Source: Streptomyces anulatus
Lineage (GTDB): Bacteria > Actinomycetota > Actinomycetes > Streptomycetales > Streptomycetaceae
Length of the DNA: 64,000 nt
Direction: 5' to 3'
Assembly: GCF_000721175.1 (NCBI RefSeq)
Contig: NZ_JOEZ01000024.1
Coordinates: 1-64,000, forward strand
A program made the position numbers and the translations under genes. Each line of letters starts with the position of its first letter. Positions within the stretch are counted from its first letter, which is position 1. Positions 17,779-27,005 of the stretch are shown here, one piece after another. Under the pieces are notes generated by a model. That model saw only the letters and a program-made list of their open reading frames with translations, was not told the origin of the DNA and ran no database searches.

Positions 17779-18690
17779 CTACCCGGCGGTACGCCCGGCG
17801 GTCAGCCTCCGGCGGCGCCACAACACGATGGGCACCGCTCCGGCTACGCCCAGTGCCGCCGGCGCCATCGCGGCGGCCGAGTTCAGACCGGGCTGGTCGA
17901 AGGTGTCCGGGACCGGGAGGGTCGCCCAGCGGCCCAGCGGCCAGGCGACGACGACGGCGCGGCCGACGACCTCGTCCGTGGAGACCGTGCCCTCTCCCGG
18001 GAGCTCCTGGTGGTAGCGCGAGTCCAGGGAGTTCTGCCGGTGGTCGCCCATGACGAAGATCCGGCCGTCCGGCACCTTGATCGGGCCGAAGGGCTTGTCG
18101 TTGCACGGGGTGTTCCCCGGGAAGATGAACGACTTCTCGTCCAGGCTCTTCCCGTTGACCGTGACCGGACCGTTCTCCTTGCACTCCACGGTGTCGCCGC
18201 CGATCGCGATGACCCGCTTGATCAGGTCCTTCTCCTCGGAGGACGGCATCAGGCCGATGAAGCTCAGGAACTTCTGCACCGCGTTGGGCTCCGGGGTCAC
18301 GGTGTCCTCCAGCCAGCCGCCCGGGTCGTGGAAGACCACGACCTCGCCGCGCTCCGGCTCCGAGCCGAACCACGGGGTCAGCTTGTCGACCAGCACCCGG
18401 TCGCCCCGCTGCAGAGTGTTCTGCATGGAGTCCGAGGGGATCGAGAACGCCTGGACCAGGAACGTCTTGATCAGCAGCGCCAGAACCAGGGCGATGCCGA
18501 CGAGGAGCGGCAGCTCCAGCCAGAAGGAGCGTTGCCTTCTGGGAGGCCTTCCACCGTCGTCGCCCGGGGTTCCGCCCTCACCCTCCGGCGGGTCCGCCGC
18601 CGCGCCCGCGGGAGACTCGTCGCGCTCCGGACGGTCCTCGGGTTCGTCGTGTCCGGATCGTGCGCCGACCGCCAAATCCCCCACATCCAC
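17779..18690 (-). CDS. sipY: Type I signal peptidase (SipY-like)
   Basis: Signal peptidase of 303 aa. A long Glu/Asp/Pro-rich cytosolic N-terminus (about 55 residues) precedes a membrane anchor. Catalytic Ser is in IPSDSMQNTL and Lys in LIKRVIAIGGD; box E is MGDHRQNSLDSR. A C-terminal hydrophobic stretch gives a second anchor. The proposed ATG at 18690 has a GAGGAG site upstream, but it lies 113 bp inside the reading frame assigned to sipX, which is discussed under findings. Confidence 0.92.
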   Translation of the reverse strand: MDVGDLAVGARSGHDEPEDRPERDESPAGAAADPPEGEGGTPGDDGGRPPRRQRSFWLELPLLVGIALVLALLIKTFLVQAFSIPSDSMQNTLQRGDRVLVDKLTPWFGSEPERGEVVVFHDPGGWLEDTVTPEPNAVQKFLSFIGLMPSSEEKDLIKRVIAIGGDTVECKENGPVTVNGKSLDEKSFIFPGNTPCNDKPFGPIKVPDGRIFVMGDHRQNSLDSRYHQELPGEGTVSTDEVVGRAVVVAWPLGRWATLPVPDTFDQPGLNSAAAMAPAALGVAGAVPIVLWRRRRLTAGRTAG

Positions 18691-19654
18691 TCCTCAATAC
18701 GTGCCACGGCCCGCGCCCGATCCGGTGCAGGCCCACCACTCCCATAACGAGCGGGAGTTCCGCAGGGGTCGGGAGCCGGACCATTCCATCGCGATCCGGA
18801 GGTGCCACACTATTCGACGGCGCTGGAACCGCTGCCTCCGACGAACGCGCGTCCGGGACCGCGGTGAAGGCGTCGCGCTGCTCCAGGGTGCTCCAGTGGC
18901 CGAACGGCCAGGCGATCACGACGGCCCGCCCCACGACCTCTTCCTCGGAGACCGTGCCCCGGTCGGGTTCGTCGAGGTGGAAGCGGGAGTCGGCGGAGTC
19001 GGACCGGTGGTCCCCCATCACGAACAGCCGACCCTCGGGGACCTTCACCTCGAACGAGATGGTCGAGGGCCGGTCGTCGGGGTGGAGGTACGTCTCGGCC
19101 AGCGGTACGCCGTTCACGGTGACCCTGCCGTCCTCGCCGCAGCACTTCACGGTGTCGCCGCCGACCGCGATGACCCGCTTGATCAGATCCTGCTCGTCGT
19201 CGGACGGCAGCAGCCCGATGAAGGTCAGCAGCCCGGTGACCTGCTTGACGCCGATCGGCGGGTCCTTCTTCTGCCCGGGGTTCTCCTGCTGGAGCCAGCC
19301 TCCGGGGTCCTTGAACACCACGACGTCGCCGCGCTGCGGCTTCGATCCGAACCACGGGGTCAGTTTGTCCACGAGGACCCGGTCGCCGATCCGGATGGTC
19401 TGTTCCATCGACCCGGACGGAATCACGAACGCCTGGACCAGGAACGTCTTCAGGACGAGCGCGATCAGCAGCGCCACGACGACGAGGACGGGTATCTCCT
19501 TCACCGCGGACCTGCGGCGCTTGCGCCGGACCTTCCTGGCGAGCCGGCGGCGTTCCGCCCGGGTGGGCAGCGGGCGCGGCCTGGTGGGCCTGGTCCCGGT
19601 CGGCAGGGACGCGGCGGGATCGGGTGCGCCGCGCGGACGTCCGCGGTTACCCAT
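18578..19654 (-). CDS. sipX: Type I signal peptidase (SipX-like)
   Basis: Signal peptidase of 358 aa as read. A very basic N-terminus (RRLARKVRRKRRR) leads into the first anchor. Catalytic Ser is in IPSGSMEQTI, Lys in LIKRVIAVGGD, and box E is MGDHRSDSADSR. The ATG at 19654 overlaps the sipW stop by 8 nt. After the C-terminal hydrophobic segment the frame continues for about 37 Arg/Gly-rich residues into sipY. The S. lividans SipX I recall is near 320 aa, so this tail may be a frameshift product. Confidence 0.88.
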   Translation of the reverse strand: MGNRGRPRGAPDPAASLPTGTRPTRPRPLPTRAERRRLARKVRRKRRRSAVKEIPVLVVVALLIALVLKTFLVQAFVIPSGSMEQTIRIGDRVLVDKLTPWFGSKPQRGDVVVFKDPGGWLQQENPGQKKDPPIGVKQVTGLLTFIGLLPSDDEQDLIKRVIAVGGDTVKCCGEDGRVTVNGVPLAETYLHPDDRPSTISFEVKVPEGRLFVMGDHRSDSADSRFHLDEPDRGTVSEEEVVGRAVVIAWPFGHWSTLEQRDAFTAVPDARSSEAAVPAPSNSVAPPDRDGMVRLPTPAELPLVMGVVGLHRIGRGPWHVLRSGCGGFGGRRTIRTRRTRGPSGARRVSRGRGGGPAGG

Positions 19655-20417
19655 GCGCCGCGCCAGGCGCCCGTACGCCACCGAAGGAGCCGGTCCCCTC
19701 CAGCGAGCCCGTCCGGGCCGGCGGCCAGCCCAGCCAGTCCACCCGTCCGGTCACCCGCTCGACGGGGACCATCCCGCCGCCGGGCGATCCGAGGTGGTCC
19801 CGGGAGTCGCTGGAGCGGCTGCGGTGGTCGCCCATCATCCACAGCGCGCCGGCGGTCACCACGATGTCGAAGGGCGCCCGGGAAGCGGTGTCACCGGGGT
19901 ACAGATAAGGCTCGTCCACCGTCACACCGTTGACCGCGAGCCTCCCCCGCGCGTCGCAGCAGACGACCCGGTCGCCGCCCACGCCCACCACCCGCTTCAC
20001 GAAGTCGGTGTCGACGGGCTCCGCGAGCCCCAGGGAGGCCGCCGCCCCGCGCACCAGACCGGTCAGGGGGTTCGCGTCGAGGTCCTCCCGGACGAACGAG
20101 CCGGTGCCGTCGAAGACCACCACGTCGCCGCGCTCGGGCTCGGCGCCGAAGCGGTACGCCAGCTTGTTGACGAGGACCCGGTCACCGACCTGCAGCGTGG
20201 GTTCCATCGAGCGGCTGGGGATCAGGAAGGGCTGGACCACGTAGGAGCTGAACAGCAGCAGGGCGACGGTGGCCAGGACCGCCCCGGCGAACACCCGCCG
20301 CCAGGACAGCACGGAGGCGAGGCGCTCCCGCGTACGCGAAAAGCGCGACCCCTCCCCGGACCCCGCGTCGGGTTCCGGGGAGCGGTCGCGCTCCGAGTGC
20401 TGTGCTTGCGTGTCCAT
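19647..20417 (-). CDS. sipW: Type I signal peptidase (SipW-like)
   Basis: Signal peptidase of 256 aa, first of three coupled sip genes. One N-terminal anchor (about residues 42-62) precedes the catalytic Ser in IPSRSMEPTL. Lys is in FVKRVVGVGGD and box E is MGDHRSRSSDSR. No second C-terminal anchor is apparent, unlike SipX, SipY and SipZ. It lies 49 bp downstream of rplS and is probably cotranscribed with it. Confidence 0.92.
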   Translation of the reverse strand: MDTQAQHSERDRSPEPDAGSGEGSRFSRTRERLASVLSWRRVFAGAVLATVALLLFSSYVVQPFLIPSRSMEPTLQVGDRVLVNKLAYRFGAEPERGDVVVFDGTGSFVREDLDANPLTGLVRGAAASLGLAEPVDTDFVKRVVGVGGDRVVCCDARGRLAVNGVTVDEPYLYPGDTASRAPFDIVVTAGALWMMGDHRSRSSDSRDHLGSPGGGMVPVERVTGRVDWLGWPPARTGSLEGTGSFGGVRAPGAAHG

Positions 20418-20462
20418 CGCGGCCGAAGCTTATCCGGCCGCCCTGTGGACGCGGGCGGCAGC

Positions 20463-20813
20463 TCAGTTGTCGCGCTTCTCCTTGATCTTCGCGGCCTTGC
20501 CGCGCAGCTCACGGAGGAAGTACAGCTTGGCGCGACGGACGTCACCGCGGGTGACGAGCTCGATCTTCTCGAAGATCGGGCTGTGCACCGGGAAGGTGCG
20601 CTCGACGCCGACGCTGAAGGAGACCTTGCGGACCGTGAAGGTCTCGCTGACGCCCGAGCCCTGGCGGCGGATGACAATGCCCTTGAACTGCTGGATACGG
20701 GAGCGGTTGCCCTCGATCACGCGCACGTGGACGTTGACGGTGTCACCGGCGCGGAACGCCGGGAGGTCCGTACGGACGGAGGCGGCGTTGACGCCATCGA
20801 GCAGGGAGGTCAT
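20463..20813 (-). CDS. rplS: 50S ribosomal protein L19
   Basis: Ribosomal protein L19 of 116 aa at the 30S-50S interface. Family blocks [28 protein letters not shown] and [10 protein letters not shown] are present, and the protein ends in basic KIKEKRDN. The ATG at 20813 gives the normal length and the S. coelicolor-like N-terminus; an extension to 20840 is possible but not needed. Placed between trmD and sipW. Confidence 0.96.
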   Translation of the reverse strand: MTSLLDGVNAASVRTDLPAFRAGDTVNVHVRVIEGNRSRIQQFKGIVIRRQGSGVSETFTVRKVSFSVGVERTFPVHSPIFEKIELVTRGDVRRAKLYFLRELRGKAAKIKEKRDN

Positions 20814-20943
20814 GGTTTCTGCTTTCTTCGCCGATGCCACAGGTCATCGACGGGATGTCGTTGAAGAGTTCGGAGTGCTGATCGCGCCGGGCGGGCGTCT
20901 TTCCCCCTGTGGCAGGGGCGCACACCGGACGTACAGCAGCGGC

Positions 20944-21765
20944 CTATTGTTCCACGGCGGTGGGCCTGCGCCAAAATCGGCCGCCGGGCTCCGGCGCGAA
21001 GCCGAGGATGGAGAGGATCTCGCGGTCCTTCTTGTCGAAGACGCTCGCCTCGCACCGCTCGATCAGGTCGGGCCGGTTGAGGGCGGTGCGGGCGAAGGCC
21101 TGGTCCCGCCGCCAGCGGGCGATCTTGCCGTGGTGGCCGCTGAGCAGGACGTCCGGGATGGACCGGCCGCGCCACTCGGGCGGTTTGGTGTAGACGGGCC
21201 CCTCCAGGAGGTTCGCCATCGCGCCGGGGGCGAAGGAGTCGTCCCGGTGGGACTCGGCGTTGCCGAGGACGCCGGGCAGCAGCCGGGCCACGGCCTCCGT
21301 GATCACCAGGACGGCCGCTTCCCCGCCGGCCAGTACGTAGTCCCCGATGGAGACCTCGACGACCCGCAGCCGGGTGGCGTACTCGTCGATCACCCGGCGG
21401 TCGATGCCCTCGTACCGCGCCGGGGTGAAGACCAGCCAGGGCTCGGCGGAGAGCTCGACGGCCAGTTCCTGGGTGAACGGGCGGCCGCTGGGTGTGGGCA
21501 CGACGAGCACCGGGGAGTGCGCCCCGGCCTCGTAGCCGTCGGCCAGGGCCTCGTCCAGCGCCTCACCCCAGGGCTCGGTCTTCATGACCATGCCGGGTCC
21601 GCCGCCGTAGGGGGTGTCGTCGACCGTGTTGTGCCGGTCGTACGTCCACTCCCGCAGGTCATGGACGTGGACGTCCAGCACGCCGCGGGCGCGGGCCTTG
21701 CCGACGAGGGAGACGTTCAGCGGTTCCAGGTACTCCGGAAAGATCGTGACGACGTCGAGCCGCAT
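20944..21765 (-). CDS. trmD: tRNA (guanine37-N1)-methyltransferase TrmD
   Basis: SPOUT-fold enzyme of 273 aa that methylates G37 of tRNAs to prevent +1 frameshifting. N-terminal [16 protein letters not shown], the [11 protein letters not shown] loop and the trefoil-knot SAM site [17 protein letters not shown] are all present. The C-terminal domain ends about as in other actinobacteria. The start shares one base with the rimM stop. Order rpsP-KH-rimM-trmD-rplS is the conserved operon. Confidence 0.97.
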   Translation of the reverse strand: MRLDVVTIFPEYLEPLNVSLVGKARARGVLDVHVHDLREWTYDRHNTVDDTPYGGGPGMVMKTEPWGEALDEALADGYEAGAHSPVLVVPTPSGRPFTQELAVELSAEPWLVFTPARYEGIDRRVIDEYATRLRVVEVSIGDYVLAGGEAAVLVITEAVARLLPGVLGNAESHRDDSFAPGAMANLLEGPVYTKPPEWRGRSIPDVLLSGHHGKIARWRRDQAFARTALNRPDLIERCEASVFDKKDREILSILGFAPEPGGRFWRRPTAVEQ

Positions 21766-22352
21766 CAGCCGCCGCCCTTCGGCGCCTCGTCCGCGTCCCC
21801 GGGGACCCCTTCCTCGTCGCGCGAGGAGGCGACCACGGCCTCGCTCTCGTCGATCAGGCCGGGCGGCGGGGTGATGACCACGCGCTGCTCCTCCAGGTCG
21901 ATCTCCGTGACGATCTCCTCCACGAAGGGGATCATCACCTCGGAGCCGTCGGGGCGCTCCACGATGAACAGGTCCTGCGAGGGCAGGTGGGAGATCTCGG
22001 TGATCCGGCCGATCCCGGTGCCATCGGTGAGCACCACGTCGAGGTCGATCAGCTGGTGGTCGTAGAACTCGTCCTCGTCCTCGGGGAGCTCCTCCGGGTC
22101 CACCTCGGCGATCAGCAGGGTGTTGCGCAGGGCCTCGGCGCCGCTGCGGTCGCGCACGCCCTCGAAGCGCAGCAGGAGCCGACCGCTGTGGACCCTGCCG
22201 GTCTCGATCGTCAGCGGACCCGTCTCCGCCGGTTCGGTGGCCAGGACGGCGCCAGGTCCGAGCCGCAGCTCCGGCTCGTCCGTTCGTACCTCGACGGTGA
22301 CCTCGCCCTTGATGCCGTGGGCGCGGCCGATCCGCGCGACTACCAACTGCAC
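21765..22352 (-). CDS. rimM: 16S rRNA processing protein RimM
   Basis: Assembly factor of 195 aa that binds S19 and helps mature the 3' domain of 16S rRNA. The family start [17 protein letters not shown] and the PRC-barrel block ([27 protein letters not shown]) are visible. The GTG at 22352 was chosen for the conserved N-terminus and has a GGAG site upstream. A C-terminal acidic tail extends beyond the barrel. Confidence 0.95.
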   Translation of the reverse strand: MQLVVARIGRAHGIKGEVTVEVRTDEPELRLGPGAVLATEPAETGPLTIETGRVHSGRLLLRFEGVRDRSGAEALRNTLLIAEVDPEELPEDEDEFYDHQLIDLDVVLTDGTGIGRITEISHLPSQDLFIVERPDGSEVMIPFVEEIVTEIDLEEQRVVITPPPGLIDESEAVVASSRDEEGVPGDADEAPKGGG

Positions 22353-22420
22353 GCTGTTCTCCGATTGATGGGGTGCGGGACGCCGGCCGGTCGCGGAAAC
22401 GTCCGGGCGGCCGACGACAA

Positions 22421-22455
22421 AGGCCGGGGACGGCCCGAAGGCCCTCCCCGGCCCT
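22421..22455 (-). terminator. Hairpin between the KH-protein gene and rimM
   Basis: AGGCCGGGGACGGCC and GGCCCTCCCCGGCCCT form a strong near-perfect stem with a small loop. On the minus strand it is followed by TTTGTC. It could terminate part of the rpsP-KH transcript before rimM. Confidence 0.6.
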
Positions 22456-22476
22456 GGCCGGTGTTCAACTCGCTTA

Positions 22477-22716
22477 TCAGCGAACCTGGTCCACATCGAC
22501 GAGGTCGACGCGGATCCCACGGCCGCCGATGGCACCCACGACCGTACGCAGAGCGCGAGCGGTGCGGCCGTTACGGCCGATCACCTTACCGAGGTCGTCG
22601 GGGTGGACCCGGACCTCCAGCACGCGTCCGCGACGCAGGGTGCGCTCGGCAACCTGCACGTCGTCGGGGTTGTCGACGATGCCCTTCACGAGGTGCTCGA
22701 GAGCCTCCTCGAGCAT
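22477..22716 (-). CDS. KH-domain RNA-binding protein (KhpA-like)
   Basis: Small protein of 79 aa consisting of one KH domain, with the RNA-binding GxxG loop in [16 protein letters not shown]. KhpA homologues bind RNA as dimers with KhpB and influence cell size and translation in firmicutes. The stop is followed closely by rimM's leader, and it begins 2 nt after rpsP ends, so it is cotranscribed with rpsP. Confidence 0.94.
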   Translation of the reverse strand: MLEEALEHLVKGIVDNPDDVQVAERTLRRGRVLEVRVHPDDLGKVIGRNGRTARALRTVVGAIGGRGIRVDLVDVDQVR

Positions 22717-22718
22717 GC

Positions 22719-23159
22719 TCAGGCCTCGGTCGACTCGGTGGACGCGGGGGCCTCAGCCGCCTCGTCCGCCTTCTTGTCGGACTTCTTGGCCTTGGGGGTG
22801 ATGGCCTCACCCTTGGCCTCGTCGCCGTCCGAGGTCAGCGCCTCGAACAGCGCGCGCTTGTCAGCCTTGGGCTCCGGCTGCAGCAGCGGCGCGGGGGCCG
22901 GGAGGCCCTTGTGGGCCTGCCAGTCACCGGTGAGCTTCAGGATCGCGAGGACCGGCTCGGTCGGCTGGGCGCCGACGGACAGCCAGTACTGCGCGCGCTC
23001 TGCGTTGACCTCGATGCGCGAGGGGTTCTGCACCGGGTGGTACAGGCCGATCTCCTCGATGGCCCGGCCATCACGGCGGGTACGGGAGTCGGCGACGACG
23101 ATGCGGTAGTGAGGCGAACGGATCTTGCCCAGACGCTTCAGCTTGATCTTGACTGCCAC
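22719..23159 (-). CDS. rpsP: 30S ribosomal protein S16
   Basis: Ribosomal protein S16 of 146 aa. The core ([20 protein letters not shown], then [13 protein letters not shown]) spans about 80 residues as usual. The remainder is an Ala/Lys/Glu-rich tail that E. coli S16 lacks and actinobacteria carry. The GTG at 23159 gives the canonical N-terminus, with a GGAGA site upstream. First gene of the rpsP-KH-rimM-trmD-rplS run. Confidence 0.96.
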   Translation of the reverse strand: MAVKIKLKRLGKIRSPHYRIVVADSRTRRDGRAIEEIGLYHPVQNPSRIEVNAERAQYWLSVGAQPTEPVLAILKLTGDWQAHKGLPAPAPLLQPEPKADKRALFEALTSDGDEAKGEAITPKAKKSDKKADEAAEAPASTESTEA

Positions 23160-23316
23160 GGAAGTGGTGTCTCCTGGTCTATGACGTGGTTGGGCACAAC
23201 AAGATGCCACGTGGGGTTGCGGTACTCGGAGTGCCCGATGGACGCGTCAGCCGGAGGAGAGAGGGGTCCTGTGCGACTGTCGAGTACAGCTAGCCATTGT
23301 GCCACACGCCATCGGC

Positions 23317-23907
23317 TCACCCCACCGCGACCGCTTCCGGGATCCGGAACGGCTTGCCGCAGCCACCGCAGACGATCGGCGCCTGCGCCAGGACCGACGG
23401 GACGACGCGGACGTTGCGTCCGCAGTCGCAGACGGCCTTGACCCGCACACCGCCCCCGGAGGAACCGTGCCGGGCGGCAGGTCCACGGAAGGAGCGCTTG
23501 GTGTCGGCGGCGGTGGCGACGGTGTGCGCCTTGAGGGCGCGCTGCAGCCGTTCGGTGGTCGGACGGTACCGGCGCTTGGCCTCCGGATTCAGCGTGACCA
23601 GCGAGAATCCGCTGCTGGGGTGGGGTTCCTCGGCATGATCGAGGCCCAGCTCCTCGGCGATCGCGAGGAAGCGTCGGTTGTGGTAGCGGCCGGCGCGGGA
23701 GGTGTCTCGGACTCCTCTCGCGGCGGCGATGCCGTGGACTGCCTCATGGAGCAGTCGCTCGAAGGAGAGCTCGGCGCCACAGGCGGACGAGGACTCTCCG
23801 ATCAGGGACTCGGGCGCGGCAAGATCGGGCAGCTCGGGGTGGTACCGCTGAATGTCGGCCCACGCCTGTGCCAGCTCTGCGGCAAGTACAGGTGGTGTCG
23901 TGCTCAC
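23317..23907 (-). CDS. Putative SprT-like zinc metalloprotease-fold protein
   Basis: Uncharacterised protein of 196 aa. It carries an HExxH zinc-protease motif (HEAVH, residues 54-58) in the context SFERLLHEAVHGIAAARG. About 20 residues on is YHNRRFLAIAEELGL, which could supply further ligands. The C-terminus has a zinc-ribbon-like set of cysteines (Cys160, Cys162, Cys180, Cys183). No signal peptide, so cytosolic. This layout resembles SprT/Spartan-type proteases, but the assignment is inference. It faces the methyltransferase gene across a 452-bp gap. Confidence 0.75.
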   Translation of the reverse strand: MSTTPPVLAAELAQAWADIQRYHPELPDLAAPESLIGESSSACGAELSFERLLHEAVHGIAAARGVRDTSRAGRYHNRRFLAIAEELGLDHAEEPHPSSGFSLVTLNPEAKRRYRPTTERLQRALKAHTVATAADTKRSFRGPAARHGSSGGGVRVKAVCDCGRNVRVVPSVLAQAPIVCGGCGKPFRIPEAVAVG

Positions 23908-24359
23908 GTCGTGACAACGAGCCCGAGGGCCCCGGTGTTCCTATTCCGGGGCATCCCAAATAATTTGCACGTACCAGTCAGTTGCCGTTGATGCGTCCGG
24001 ACGAGGGCGGGTACGCAGATCTGCGGAGAAGACGCACAGCTCGCACCAAGGTGGTGCACAGCGTGCGGTACGCCCGGCGCTTCGGATGTGAGGTGCGCGG
24101 GCGGCTCGCGGTCCTGACGAATCCGCCCGAGAGACTACCCGCCGCCGCGCTCGACGTGCCCGGCGCGGGGTGTCGGGTAAGACTGGGTCGGAGAGCAGAC
24201 GTGGGACGGGGCGCACGACCGGTGCACGCAAGCACTGCTCCACAACCCCTGGACGGAACGGCGGATGCGCAGTTCTCTGGCTACGGGGGTGCGGAACACA
24301 CGCACACGGGGGCGTCCACTCGGGCACGACCGACCTCTTGGCGGATTGGGGCACTTTCC
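23908..24359. other. Divergent intergenic region, no gene seen
   Basis: This 452-bp gap separates two divergent genes. It contains one distinctly AT-rich patch (AAATAATTTGCACG, about 23959-23972), likely promoter DNA, next to the protease-like gene. A short palindrome GCACCAAGGTGGTGC lies near 24040. The methyltransferase frame is open upstream through much of the gap, but that part has no conserved-looking content. Confidence 0.5.
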
Positions 24360-25244
24360 ATGACACCAACGCTCGTCCGGAACCAGCCGGCCGCGGATGC
24401 CTCCGCGCCGGTGGACGCCGGTACCCGCGCACGCGACTGGGCCGAGATCCAGGAACGCATGCTCGCGCCCCTGTACGAGGCGGTGTACGACCGCTTGGAA
24501 GTCGGGGCCGCCACCCGGATGCTGTCCCTCGGCTGCGGCTCGGGCCTCGCGATGCTCGTCGCGGCGGCCCGGGGGGCGCACGTCACGGGTGTGGACTCCG
24601 ACCGGGAACGTCTGGCGCTGGCCCGCGCGCGGCTGCTGCCCGACGGTGGCTGGGACGACGCGCCCGCGCACTCCCCGCATCCGGCCCGCCGTCGGGCCCG
24701 GCTGCTGGAGGACGGACGGCCCGCGCCCGCCGGCGCGGACGGCGCTCCGTACAACCTGATCACGGTCTTCGAGCCGATCGGCTGCGCCGCCGGGGACTCC
24801 GAGGGGCTGGTGCCGGCGCTGCGGTCGGCTGTGCCGCTGGCCGTCCGGGGCGCCGCGGTGGTACTGACCGGCTGGGGTCCGCCGGAGCGGTGCGCCACGG
24901 CGGCGGTGCTGCGGGTGGCCGCACGGCTGGCGGAGTCCGCGCGTCCGTCGCGTGAAGAGCCCGGCAGGTGGCGGCCCACGCTCCGGGACGATCTGGAGGA
25001 CGTGGCGGCACGGGCCGGGCTGAAGCCGGACGGTTCGGGGCGGGTGTCCTGCCCGTTCGGCTACGCGGACGTGAGCAGCGCGGTGCGCGGGCTGCTGTCC
25101 ACCGGGCTCTTCGACGCCGCCGTACGGGCCACGGACCGCTCCCAGGTGGAGAAGGAGGTCGCGGAGGCCCTGCATCCGCACCGGCGGCAGGACGGCACGG
25201 TATGGATGCCGAACGTCTTCCGCTACCTGGTCTGCGTGACCTGA
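24360..25244 (+). CDS. Class I SAM-dependent methyltransferase
   Basis: Cytosolic protein of 294 aa with the SAM-binding motif I MLSLGCGSGLAMLVAAARG and the acidic motif II residue in VTGVDSDRERL. The substrate is not evident; it lacks a recognisable rRNA, O- or N-methyltransferase signature. The ATG at 24360 was chosen since upstream residues are low-complexity. A convergent terminator separates it from ffh. Confidence 0.85.
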   Translation: MTPTLVRNQPAADASAPVDAGTRARDWAEIQERMLAPLYEAVYDRLEVGAATRMLSLGCGSGLAMLVAAARGAHVTGVDSDRERLALARARLLPDGGWDDAPAHSPHPARRRARLLEDGRPAPAGADGAPYNLITVFEPIGCAAGDSEGLVPALRSAVPLAVRGAAVVLTGWGPPERCATAAVLRVAARLAESARPSREEPGRWRPTLRDDLEDVAARAGLKPDGSGRVSCPFGYADVSSAVRGLLSTGLFDAAVRATDRSQVEKEVAEALHPHRRQDGTVWMPNVFRYLVCVT

Positions 25245-25280
25245 GCGGCCCGCGTCAGGACGTACGTACAGGACATACGT

Positions 25281-25310
25281 AAGGGGCGCCCTTGAAGGCG
25301 GGCGCCCCTT
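25281..25310. terminator. Bidirectional terminator between methyltransferase and ffh
   Basis: AAGGGGCGCCC and GGGCGCCCCTT form an 11-bp perfect stem with an eight-base loop between two convergent genes. T-tracts are minimal, as usual in high-GC actinobacteria. Confidence 0.75.
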
Positions 25311-25326
25311 ACGCGTGCTGCTCGGG

Positions 25327-26874
25327 TCACATGAACTTCTTGAACTCGTCCGGCAGCTCGAAGTTCTTGTCCTCCTGTGCGGGCAGACCGAACGCGCCGC
25401 CCTGGGCCGCCTGCTCGCGGCGCTCCGCGGCGGCGGCCTCCTCGGCCTTGCGCTTCATGGGGTTGCCGCTCTTGCGCTTGCCCTTGGCCTGCTTGACCTG
25501 CTTCTTCTGGCGGCCGGGACCGCCACCCATGCCGGGCATCCCCGGCATCCCGGGCATGCCACCGCCCTGGGCCATCTTCGACATCATCTTGCGGGCCTCG
25601 AAGAAGCGCTCCACCAGACTCTTGACCGCGGAGACCTCGACGCCCGAACCCTTGGCGATACGGGCCCGGCGCGAGCCGTTGATCAGCGTCGGCTCGGCGC
25701 GCTCCTTCGGGGTCATCGACTTGATGATCGCGGCGGTTCGGTCGATGTCGCGCTCGTCGATGTTGTTGATCTGATCCTTGATCTGCCCCATGCCGGGCAG
25801 CATCCCGAGCAGCTTGGAGATGGAGCCCATCTTGCGGACCTGCTCCATCTGGGCCAGGAAGTCGTCGAGCGTGAAGTCCTTGCCGCCCTTGCTCGACTGC
25901 AGCTTCGAGGCCATTTTGGCGGCCTCTTCCTGGCTGAACGTCTTCTCCGCCTGCTCGATCAGGGTGAGCAGGTCACCCATGTCGAGGATGCGGGAGGCCA
26001 TCCGGTCCGGGTGGAACGCGTCGAAGTCCTCCAGCTTCTCGCCGTTCGACGCGAACATGACCTGCTTGCCCGTGACATGGGCGATCGACAGGGCGGCGCC
26101 ACCGCGGGCGTCGCCGTCGAGCTTGGAGAGCACCACGCCGTCGAAGCCGACGCCGTCGCGGAAGGCCTCGGCGGTGTTGACCGCGTCCTGACCGATCATC
26201 GCGTCGACGACGAAGAGGATCTCGTCGGGGCTGACGGCGTCGCGGATGTCCGCGGCCTGCTGCATCAGCTCCTGGTCGATGCCGAGGCGTCCTGCGGTGT
26301 CGACGATGACGATGTCATGGACCTTGGCCTTGGCGAACTCGATGGAGTCCTTGGCGACCTGGACCGGGTCGCCGACGCCGTTGCCCGGCTCGGGGGCGTA
26401 CACCGCGACGCCGGCGCGCTCGGCGACGACGCTCAGCTGGTTGACGGCGTTGGGACGCTGGAGGTCACAGGCGACGAGCAGCGGGGAGTGGCCCTGGCCC
26501 TTGAGCCAGAGGCCGAGCTTTCCGGCCAGCGTCGTCTTACCGGCGCCCTGGAGGCCGGCGAGCATGATCACGGTGGGCGCGGTCTTCGCGAACCGCAGCC
26601 GCCGGGTCTCACCGCCGAGGATGGAGACGAGCTCCTCGTTGACGATCTTGACGACCTGCTGGGCGGGGTTCAGCGCCTGGGAGACCTCGGAGCCGCGCGC
26701 CCGCTCCTTCACCTTGGCGATGAAGGCCCGGACCACGGGCAGGGCGACGTCGGCTTCCAGCAGGGCGATACGGATCTCGCGTGCCGTGGCGTCGATGTCC
26801 GCCTCGGACAAGCGGCCCTTGCCCCGGAGGTTCTTGAAAGTCGCGCTAAGGCGGTCGGAGAGAGTATCGAACAC
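25327..26874 (-). CDS. ffh: Signal recognition particle protein Ffh (SRP54)
   Basis: SRP GTPase of 515 aa that binds 4.5S RNA and signal sequences and docks with FtsY at the membrane. The NG domain shows GLQGAGKTTLAGKL (G1), DTAGRLGID (G3) and TKLDG-like SKLDGDARGG (G4). The methionine-rich M domain follows, with a MPGMPGMPGMGGG stretch near the C-terminus. Its partner ftsY is also in this window. Single gene, with hairpins on both sides. Confidence 0.97.
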   Translation of the reverse strand: MFDTLSDRLSATFKNLRGKGRLSEADIDATAREIRIALLEADVALPVVRAFIAKVKERARGSEVSQALNPAQQVVKIVNEELVSILGGETRRLRFAKTAPTVIMLAGLQGAGKTTLAGKLGLWLKGQGHSPLLVACDLQRPNAVNQLSVVAERAGVAVYAPEPGNGVGDPVQVAKDSIEFAKAKVHDIVIVDTAGRLGIDQELMQQAADIRDAVSPDEILFVVDAMIGQDAVNTAEAFRDGVGFDGVVLSKLDGDARGGAALSIAHVTGKQVMFASNGEKLEDFDAFHPDRMASRILDMGDLLTLIEQAEKTFSQEEAAKMASKLQSSKGGKDFTLDDFLAQMEQVRKMGSISKLLGMLPGMGQIKDQINNIDERDIDRTAAIIKSMTPKERAEPTLINGSRRARIAKGSGVEVSAVKSLVERFFEARKMMSKMAQGGGMPGMPGMPGMGGGPGRQKKQVKQAKGKRKSGNPMKRKAEEAAAAERREQAAQGGAFGLPAQEDKNFELPDEFKKFM

Positions 26875-26952
26875 GGCGCTCGTCGGTCCTCAGGGTCGGG
26901 GGCGGGGCAGGTCAGTCGCCCTCCAGGGTATCCGTCCGCCGGAGAACACCAA

Positions 26953-26984
26953 GCCCTCGCCCGGATACGGAGCCGAGCGAGGGC
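26953..26984 (-). terminator. Terminator hairpin after glnD
   Basis: GCCCTCGC and GCGAGGGC form an 8-bp perfect stem 22-53 bp beyond the glnD stop. It is likely the end of the amtB-glnK-glnD transcript. Confidence 0.6.
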
Positions 26985-27005
26985 CTGGAGATGCTGTCGT
27001 ACGCG

